Assembly: GCA_903888765.1 (NCBI GenBank)
Contig: CAISVF010000005.1
Location: 1-44,949, forward strand
Direction of reading: 5' to 3'
Length of the DNA: 44,949 bases
From: an uncultured Verrucomicrobia subdivision 3 bacterium
Lineage (GTDB): Bacteria; Verrucomicrobiota; Verrucomicrobiia; Limisphaerales; UBA11358
Shown: in pieces, positions 19,732-27,400 of the stretch
How the letters are laid out: every line of letters starts with the position of its first letter
Position numbering within the stretch: the stretch's first letter is position 1
The notes under the pieces: generated by a model
Database searches by the model: none
What the model was told of the DNA's origin: nothing
What the model saw: only the letters and a program-made list of their open reading frames with translations
Position numbers and translations under genes: made by a program

Positions 19732-19767
19732 GACGCAAAATAATCCGGGGGCGACGCAATATAGCCC
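19732..19767 (+). promoter_or_regulatory. Direct-repeat pair B (candidate operator)
   Basis: GACGCAAAATAATCC at 19732 and GACGCAATATAGCCC at 19753 form a pair spaced 21 bp start to start in the 99-bp gap before the 1464-residue gene. The first half-site is flanked by a small CCCGG/CCGGG inverted repeat. Confidence 0.72.
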
Positions 19768-19796
19768 CTGTTTAAGCGGCCGGCTTGCGCTAAATT
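19768..19796 (+). promoter_or_regulatory. Candidate promoter of the 1464-residue gene
   Basis: CTGTTT (-35-like, 19768-19773) abuts pair B, followed by a 17-bp spacer and TAAATT (-10-like, 19791-19796). The predicted leader is short, about 14 nt. Both hexamers are only moderate matches; the support comes from the shared geometry. Confidence 0.42.
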
Positions 19797-19816
19797 GGAT
19801 GTCAGCATCCTAGCAT

Positions 19817-22800
19817 ATGAACCTCAACCGGTTTGTCGCGCTGTTGTGCGGCCAGCTTTGCCTTACCGTCGGGAGTGCCGCGCCGGCGATTTTGTTTCAG
19901 ATGGACCAGTCGCCGGTGACGGGCAACACTGCCATCACGAACTTGACCAATCCCAATAGCGCATTTTGGGGCACGCTGAAGGGTTCCGGTGCGCTGCCCT
20001 CGCTTGTCGCGGGGGCGGCTAACTATACTGGCAACGCGTGGCAATTCAACGACGGTTACTATCTGTCGGTCGGCGCGGATGCTGTGACCAAAAGCCTGGG
20101 CGACATCACCAACACCGCCGGTTTGAGCGTCGCGTTCTGGGTCAGACATGCGTATGCCAACGATACTTGGACACGCGTCTGTGGACTCGGCGCGAGCGGA
20201 GAAGTGTTTGATTTTTCGGTTCAAGGTTCCGGTCAGATCAAATTCACGGCCGGTTATCAACCGAATGGCAGTCGCTGGGTGGACCTGCAACCTTCCAAAA
20301 CAGTCTTCGATGGTAATTGGCATCATGTTGTGGGCACCTTGGATTTCCGCCGATCGCTTACCAATGCGGTGGTCTATGTTGACGGCGTGCCCGTCCTCAC
20401 CAACAACGTAACCTTTTTCCATTCATTCACGAACACCGGCTCGCTCGTCATGGGTGCCCGTGGCACCGGTTCAGGAACGATCAATGGCAGCTTGGACCAG
20501 TTTATTGTTTATACTAACGCGCTTCAGCGGGCCGAAGTGGCGCAACTTTATGCGCTGGGAGTCCTGACCAACTATGCGCCGGCCATGGTTGTCAGTGCGG
20601 CGCAAACCTCGCTGGCCTGGACCAACGGTGCCACGAGCGTCGCGACCACTCTGTCGGCTTCCATAAGTGATGACGGTCTGCCGAATCCGCCCGGCCAGGT
20701 GACGAACCTGTGGACCCAGACCAGCGGCCCGACCAATTCTCAGGCGATCTTTAATGCGCCGACGAATGCTTTGACCACCGTTACTTTTACCAATACCGGC
20801 AGCTATGTGCTTCGTTGCACGGCCAGCGACGGCGGGTTGAGTGATCGAGATGAAGTCACGATCAATGTCTTCGCGAACAGCGCCCCGGTGGTAGCTGCCT
20901 GGCCATCGGCGACCACTTTTCTTTCGACAAATCCGACGGCAGTGACTCTCGCGGGTTGGGTGCTGGACGACGGCTTGCCCAATCCGCCTGGCGTGATCAC
21001 AACTTTGTGGACGCGCGTCATCAGCCCGGGCAATGTGGCCGTGACCTTCGCCAGCCTGACGAACATCAACACCACCGTCACCATTCCGACCAATGTCGGC
21101 AGCTATGTCTTGCGGCTAAGAGCCAGCGACAGCATCTTGAGCGGCACGGCGGATGTGACTATTAACGTCGTCACGAACCTCGCCCCGACGGTCAGCGCCT
21201 GGACGGTCGCTCCGATATTGCAATGGCCTTCGAACCAGATCAGTTTGCTGGCCACTGTGACGGATGATGGCCGGCCCAATCCGCCAGGAGTCGTGACTTG
21301 CCTCTGGAACAAAGTCAGCGGACCGGGCGGTGTCAGTTTTGGCAATGCTGCGGCACTGAATACCACGGCCGTCTGCACCATGCCTGGTGTTTATCAGTTG
21401 CGTTTCTTGGCGTCGGACAGCGTTTTGTCGGCCACCAATGACGTCTGGCTCAACATTTGGTCCAACAGTCCGGGAACATTGCCGCCGGTGTCGCTGCGGC
21501 GGTTTACTGCCACGCCGCCGCCCTATGCGCATCCGCGCATTTTCTTCACCGATGAAGATCGCCCCGCTTTGCAGGCGCGCGCGGCGAGTGACCCGATTGT
21601 GCAGGAAGGTATTTATCAGGTGACTTACGGATTGCAGGCGGTAGTGGCCAGCACGATTGATAATGTTTCCAGCACCATCGGGCAAATTTATGCCCGGCTG
21701 ATTCTGGGCGACACCACGCTGGACACCTCCGCGCTGGTTCAGCAACAATCTGCCGCCGGGAGTTTTTTGAACGGCGAAGCCAATTCCGGGCTCTATGGTC
21801 CGCTGGCTTCTGCCTGTTATCTGGCCTGGCTCTGGCCCACCAACATGGTGCGTCTCCAGCAACTCGCCACCGCTGTCGCCACTGCTGCAATCTGCCACCA
21901 GAATTGGTATGTGAATCTGCCTTCCGCCAACAAAGGTGAACTGTCGCCGGATGTGTATGCCGACCTGGGATTTTGCTACGACTTGATGTACGACTGGATG
22001 TCGGAGTCGCAGCGTACCGCGACACGCTCGTTTATTTCGCTGATGACCACCAACCGGCACACAATTGGTTGGAACGAAACGGACTATTCCGACTCGACGA
22101 ATTGGCGCGACTTCCACGACCACTTGATTCTTGCCCAGCTTTCCATCGAGGGTGAAACCGGTTTTGACGCCGTGGCGCTGGCGGCCAACGTCGCGTCGCT
22201 GAAGACGTTCACCACGCGCTGGGGCATCACCGAAGGCGGCTTTAACCGCGAGGGCACCGGCTATTTCGCCATGGGGATGCGCAATGGGTCGCTGGCGGCG
22301 CTGGCGCTTTCGCGGCGCGGCGAGAACCTGTTCGCCACGACGCGCCTTTACAATTCGTTGCAGGAAGTGTTTTACGAACTGGCCCCGTGGGGCACCTACG
22401 AGTTTGACCATCAAGACGGCGGTGGCTGGGGCAACGGCGGCATTGCCGCAGTCTATTACTATACCATGAAATATGCGTTCCCGGACGATCCGCTGGTGGA
22501 CTCCGTTTTTCAAAACAACCGTGCATATTCGTCCAACTCCGGCATGCCTTTGATCAAGGCGATCTTTGGCGCGGCACCGCTGACCAATAATCCCAATTTC
22601 ATAGCCACGGCGGCCGCGAAATGTCTTTCGCTGGGCAAATTCGATCCGCAACGGGGACTGGGCGTGGCGCGCTCGGATTGGGGATCCAACGCGGTGCAAC
22701 TTGACTTCGATTGCCGGTTCGACACCATGACGCTTGGGCATCTGCATTCCGACCGCAACAATTTCACCCTGATGTCGCACGGCCGCGTCTGGATTGGCGA

Positions 22801-24211
22801 TCCCGGCTATCACCTGACGGAAAACGACGGCCACTCAACCGTGCTGATTGACGGACTGGGCGAAGCGGGTTGCTCGGTCAGCAACTATTGGCCGAGCATG
22901 CCGGCGCATTTTGTCGAATTCCGCAGCCAACCGATGGCGACACTATTTTCCGGCGATGCCAGCCCGGCGTATGATTATTCGTGGGATTGGAGCGTGCTTG
23001 GCGGCGGTTCCGGTTATCAACCCTACTCCAGCTATCTGGGCACGGGTTTGATCACGCCGTGGCGCTGGGTGGATTTGATGTATTCACCGCCTGCCGACTT
23101 GACCGGCGTCAATGCATGGATGACCAACTACGTTCGGGCCAATCCCACCTTGTTCAATCCGGTTCAACGCGCGTTTCGCACCGCGATGCTGCTGCGCGGC
23201 TCCACGCCCTATGTGGTGGTGGTGGACGACATTCAAAAAGATAACGGTCCGCACACTTACGATTGGTCGGTCAACACCATCGGCATGAATACCTCCTCGG
23301 GATTTGCCGATCCCAATCCCGACGTCTCTTTTGTGTCTGCGCCCGATGCCACCAATGCGGTCTTCTATCACGCGGCAGACACCAACGGATACCAGCCTCG
23401 GCTGCTGGTGCGGGTTTTGGGTGCCAACGGCAGCGCCACGCCAATCCAGTTGGTGGACCAGATTGACGCCGCAGGCAACCGTTTGAAACGTATCGTCGTC
23501 TCGCGCAGCAGCGCCATTTCGCCCGCTTTTAAAATCTTGCTTTTTCCGCATCTCCCCGGCACCGCACTGCCGACGACGGTGTGGAGCAACAACTTGCTGG
23601 TCGTGACCATGGCCGACGGTCAGACCGACCACCTCTATTTCAACTCCAATGCCGACGGGCGCACGCGGATTCTAACCTACCGCATTGCCGGGCCGGGCGC
23701 GGTTCCCGCCATTCCCAGTCTGAATGCTACGGCAGGCAGCGCGCAAGTCTGGCTAAATTGGAGTTCCTCGCCCGGCGCGACCGGATACAATCTTAAATTT
23801 TCGACTACTAATGGCGGCCCCTACGCGGTCCTCGCCGCCAGTTTCACCGGAAACAGTTATACGCACACCAACCTGCTGGCGGGAACCAATTATTTTTACG
23901 TCGTTTCCGCCGTGGGCACGAATGGCGAGAGCGAAAATTCCGCCCAGACCACAGCCACTCCCTTTGCCGCGCAGTTCTCTCCGCCGGTCATTAGTAGCAT
24001 TTTTATCGCCGGCACGAACCTCGTTGTCAACGGTACAAATGGCACGGCCGGACAAAATTATCTGGTGCTGACCGCGACGAACCCCGCAGTGCCACTCACG
24101 AACTGGGTCATCGTGTCCACCAACCCATTTGGCGCGGGTGGCGTTTTGAATTTCACCAATTCGCTCAGCCCGAGGGCAGCGCAGGTGTTTTATTTGTTGA
24201 AATTGCCCTGA
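19817..24211 (+). CDS. Secreted LamG-heparinase II/III-like protein (1464 aa)
   Basis: The start is ATG 19817; an in-frame TAG lies six bases upstream. Residues 1-22 are a signal peptide ending GSAA. Approximate order: LamG-like lectin (20-255, with DGNWHHVVGTLDF), three PKD/REJ-like domains (255-548, repeated DDGLPNPPG motif), heparinase-like core (562-1291; YAHPRIFF, LGHLHSDRNNFTLMSHGRVW with His975 and His977, DPGYH, and VQRAFRTAMLLRGSTPY), one Fn3 domain (1295-1385, GYNLKFSTTNGGPY) and a tail of the shared type ending FYLLKLP. The core is closest in layout to the 2798-residue protein but keeps the HxH motif. It is likely an exported lyase on uronic polysaccharides. It has its own repeat pair and promoter, so it starts a new transcription unit. 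Confidence 0.84.
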   Translation: MNLNRFVALLCGQLCLTVGSAAPAILFQMDQSPVTGNTAITNLTNPNSAFWGTLKGSGALPSLVAGAANYTGNAWQFNDGYYLSVGADAVTKSLGDITNTAGLSVAFWVRHAYANDTWTRVCGLGASGEVFDFSVQGSGQIKFTAGYQPNGSRWVDLQPSKTVFDGNWHHVVGTLDFRRSLTNAVVYVDGVPVLTNNVTFFHSFTNTGSLVMGARGTGSGTINGSLDQFIVYTNALQRAEVAQLYALGVLTNYAPAMVVSAAQTSLAWTNGATSVATTLSASISDDGLPNPPGQVTNLWTQTSGPTNSQAIFNAPTNALTTVTFTNTGSYVLRCTASDGGLSDRDEVTINVFANSAPVVAAWPSATTFLSTNPTAVTLAGWVLDDGLPNPPGVITTLWTRVISPGNVAVTFASLTNINTTVTIPTNVGSYVLRLRASDSILSGTADVTINVVTNLAPTVSAWTVAPILQWPSNQISLLATVTDDGRPNPPGVVTCLWNKVSGPGGVSFGNAAALNTTAVCTMPGVYQLRFLASDSVLSATNDVWLNIWSNSPGTLPPVSLRRFTATPPPYAHPRIFFTDEDRPALQARAASDPIVQEGIYQVTYGLQAVVASTIDNVSSTIGQIYARLILGDTTLDTSALVQQQSAAGSFLNGEANSGLYGPLASACYLAWLWPTNMVRLQQLATAVATAAICHQNWYVNLPSANKGELSPDVYADLGFCYDLMYDWMSESQRTATRSFISLMTTNRHTIGWNETDYSDSTNWRDFHDHLILAQLSIEGETGFDAVALAANVASLKTFTTRWGITEGGFNREGTGYFAMGMRNGSLAALALSRRGENLFATTRLYNSLQEVFYELAPWGTYEFDHQDGGGWGNGGIAAVYYYTMKYAFPDDPLVDSVFQNNRAYSSNSGMPLIKAIFGAAPLTNNPNFIATAAAKCLSLGKFDPQRGLGVARSDWGSNAVQLDFDCRFDTMTLGHLHSDRNNFTLMSHGRVWIGDPGYHLTENDGHSTVLIDGLGEAGCSVSNYWPSMPAHFVEFRSQPMATLFSGDASPAYDYSWDWSVLGGGSGYQPYSSYLGTGLITPWRWVDLMYSPPADLTGVNAWMTNYVRANPTLFNPVQRAFRTAMLLRGSTPYVVVVDDIQKDNGPHTYDWSVNTIGMNTSSGFADPNPDVSFVSAPDATNAVFYHAADTNGYQPRLLVRVLGANGSATPIQLVDQIDAAGNRLKRIVVSRSSAISPAFKILLFPHLPGTALPTTVWSNNLLVVTMADGQTDHLYFNSNADGRTRILTYRIAGPGAVPAIPSLNATAGSAQVWLNWSSSPGATGYNLKFSTTNGGPYAVLAASFTGNSYTHTNLLAGTNYFYVVSAVGTNGESENSAQTTATPFAAQFSPPVISSIFIAGTNLVVNGTNGTAGQNYLVLTATNPAVPLTNWVIVSTNPFGAGGVLNFTNSLSPRAAQVFYLLKLP

Positions 24212-24227
24212 ACAGCCGGAGCATCGC

Positions 24228-24263
24228 GACGCAAAAAAGCCCCTCATCGACGCAAAAAAGCCT
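24228..24263 (+). promoter_or_regulatory. Direct-repeat pair C (candidate operator)
   Basis: GACGCAAAAAAGCCC at 24228 and GACGCAAAAAAGCCT at 24249 differ only at the last base and are spaced 21 bp start to start, upstream of the 1913-residue gene. Confidence 0.74.
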
Positions 24264-24292
24264 CTGTCAAAAATGTCGAATGACATTATATT
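24264..24292 (+). promoter_or_regulatory. Candidate promoter of the 1913-residue gene
   Basis: CTGTCA (24264-24269) abuts pair C, with a 17-bp spacer and TATATT (24287-24292). The spacer holds a perfect 6-bp inverted repeat, AATGTC-GAAT-GACATT (24272-24287), which could be a second protein site or just a hairpin. Confidence 0.48.
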
Positions 24293-24430
24293 TGACTCAG
24301 ATTATCACCCATGCAAGTCAGCACCAAACTATTTCGACCCGTGGTCTTGGGCTCATGTGACCATATTCAGTCGCTATCAAACCATCTTCCCGATCGTTCA
24401 AAATTAATTATAAACCTAACTGCTAACATT

Positions 24431-27400
24431 ATGTTGAAACTTAAAACTCTAACCCAATATTCCAGCATCGCCTTGTCGGCGCTGCTGATTGTCGGCAACG
24501 CCTACGCGGCTGCTGGCAACAAGAAAGACACCGCCACCATGAACCTCAACACCACCGACTGGAGCGCGGTGATGGGGACCGGTGATACCGGAACGTTCGA
24601 CAATTCCCAATACGCCATCACGCCGGCGCATCTGGCGGCGATGGATTTGGGCAGCGCCAATATTTCCATCCTTGCGCTCGTGTTCAAAAACAACTTGCAG
24701 GGGCCGTGGACCATCGGCAGCAGCGGGGGCTATTATCTCCAGCTCAACCAGAACTCCGTTTTGTACCGCGGTGGCGCAACGCCCAACACCAGCATTGACC
24801 TGAGCAGTGTCAACCAAAACGGCATCTTCAATTGTCCGCTGGTGATCGGCGGCAACCCCGGCCCCAACAACCAGCAATTCAATGTTGCCGGCACTTACAG
24901 TCTGACGTTCAACAAAAATATCACCAACGGCGCAAACACGTTCACCCTCGCCGGCGCGGGCAGCTACTTTTTCGGCGGCAACATCGTCAGCACCGCCGCC
25001 ACGGCTGGCATGACGATGAACGGGACGGGGATTGCCACGTTCACCACGCCGAATACCTACGCCGGTTTGTTGACTTTGAATTCCGGCACGCTCTCGCTCG
25101 CGGGTGCCAGCGGGGCAATCAACACCACCAATATCTTTTTCAATGGCGGCAAGCTCTTATTGGATAATTCCGTGGTCAACAACAACAATCGTCTGCCGGT
25201 CAGCGCGATGTCCGGAATTGGCAATGCTTCTGAACTTTACCTGCTGGGAAATCCCAGTGTCAATACGGCGGAAGCCATGAACACTCTGGCCATTGCCAAC
25301 AGCACGGCGATTGTCACCGTGAGCCAGGCCAATTCCAGCCAGACAACCATATTGGCTGCCGGCGCGTTTGCGCGCTCGGGCAGCGGCACGATGCTGGTGC
25401 GGGGCGACAGCCTCGGCCAGCAGGCGGGCCAGGCACAAATTACTTTGACCAACACGGGCGGTTTGACACTGGTGGGGAACACCACGCTGAATGCGGCACC
25501 CACTTCCGATACCACGACCACCCTCAAAGTGGTCCCCTACATGATCGGCGACACTACCTCGACCGGTAACGGTACCACATTTGTCACCTACGATACCACT
25601 TTTGGTCTGCGCCCCTTGAACACGGCAACCGAATTTACCACGTTGAGCGCCGAATATACCTCGCCCGGCGCTGATGAAAACGTTCTGGGAACGATAGTTA
25701 CCTTGGCGAACAACGTCACCAACAATTCGATTCTGTTTAACGCCGCCGGGACGATTGATGGCACCAGCACCTCGTTGTCGGTGGACAGCGGCTTGGTGGC
25801 CGCACTCGCTGGCGGCACTTCGGCCATCAACAGCACCATCACAAACCTTCTTCTGGGTAATAGTGTTTGGCACGAAGGCGAACTTTTTGCCACCGTCGGA
25901 AACACACTCAATGTCAATGCCCCTATCACTGTCACGGGCAGTGGCGGCCTTACCAAGGGCGGCGCCGGCACGGTTGTCTGCGCCAGCAGCAATGTTTACA
26001 ACGGCATGACCAGCGTGAACGGCGGCTCGTTGACGATCGGCACCGGCGATGGCAACGGCAATTTGCCGGGCACCAATGTGTGGATCGCACCCAGTGCGAC
26101 CTTGACCGTGAACATTCCGAACTCGACGAACCTGATTCACGGCTGGGTTGGTGGCGGTGGCATATTAAAGAACAACAGTGCTACCAGCACGCTGATCTTG
26201 AATCAGCCCGCTGGTTTTTACGGCATCAAGGACTTTAACGGCGCCAATGGCAGCACGATTGTGCTGGGCGGTTCTGCGAATTCCACCAATACGATACCTT
26301 CTGCGGGCACCAATCCCGGTCTCGGGGGAAATTCTCCGGGCATGACCCTGGATTTTACCGGCGGCAACTGGTTTTTTATCGGGGACAACAATAGTCTCAA
26401 ATTCAACTTGGTGATTGAAGGGACAGCCAACATCGTGAATCTTGGCCGCAACTTCGCGTTCGGTCAAAACGGCCAAACGTTCGCCATGCACAGCGGATCG
26501 CTGACCCTCTCGAACCAATTTGGCTGCCGCTTCGGCCAAACCGCCAACGCAACCGTCACCGGCATCCAGGATGGCGGGACGATCAGCAGTCATGCGCAGG
26601 ATCAATTTCTAATTGGCGGCAACAATGCAAACACCATCGCCACTTATACCATGTCCGGCGGAACCATTAATATCTGGAGTGATGCGGGCAACGGCATCGG
26701 GGTCAGCGCGGCCCTGGCTGGTGCGCCGGGCATCTCCACTTTCACGATGACCAACACTGCCAAGGTTTACACTGCCAAGGCGATTTCGGGCACCCAGGCC
26801 GCTCCGGCGCAGCAGGTGTTCAACTTCGCCGGCGGCACGCTGGCGGCGATCGAAGTGAATGCCGGCAAACTTGCCGGTCCGGCCGCGCCAAGCACGCAAG
26901 GCTACTTTTATAATAACGGCGGCGTTCTTGCGCCCGGTGACATCGGCACCCCGGGTAAGACCATCATTGATGGCAACTTCGTCATGAATTCCGGCACGCT
27001 GGCCATTGACATCGGTGGCACCACGCAGGCAAATGCATTCACTAACGCCGGAAATAATTACGATTTCGTTTCGGTGGTGCAGGTTAGCGGCACCCTGGGC
27101 AGCGCCACGCTGGGTGGTCTGCTCACGGCCAATCTGATTAACAACTATACCCCGGCCACCAACAGTGCCTTCACCATTCTCACGGCGGCCACCAGTATTA
27201 TCGGTGGCGGCACCAACATTGGGTATAGCGGATATGTTCCTGTCAGCTCGAATGGTGTGCCGCAGCCGGGTAAGTATTTCCAGGCTGTCGTCATCGGCAA
27301 AAGCCTAATCTTAACCAACTACGGCACAGTTCTCCCCGCGTTGGTGGCCAGGTTTACGCCCACCAACACCGCGGGCACGCCACCTTTGCCGGTGCTCTTT

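Noticed and set aside
21116-22834. Open frame of 572 codons on the - strand
   Set aside because: It is antisense to the heparinase core of the 1464-residue protein; Arg/His-rich with no domain.
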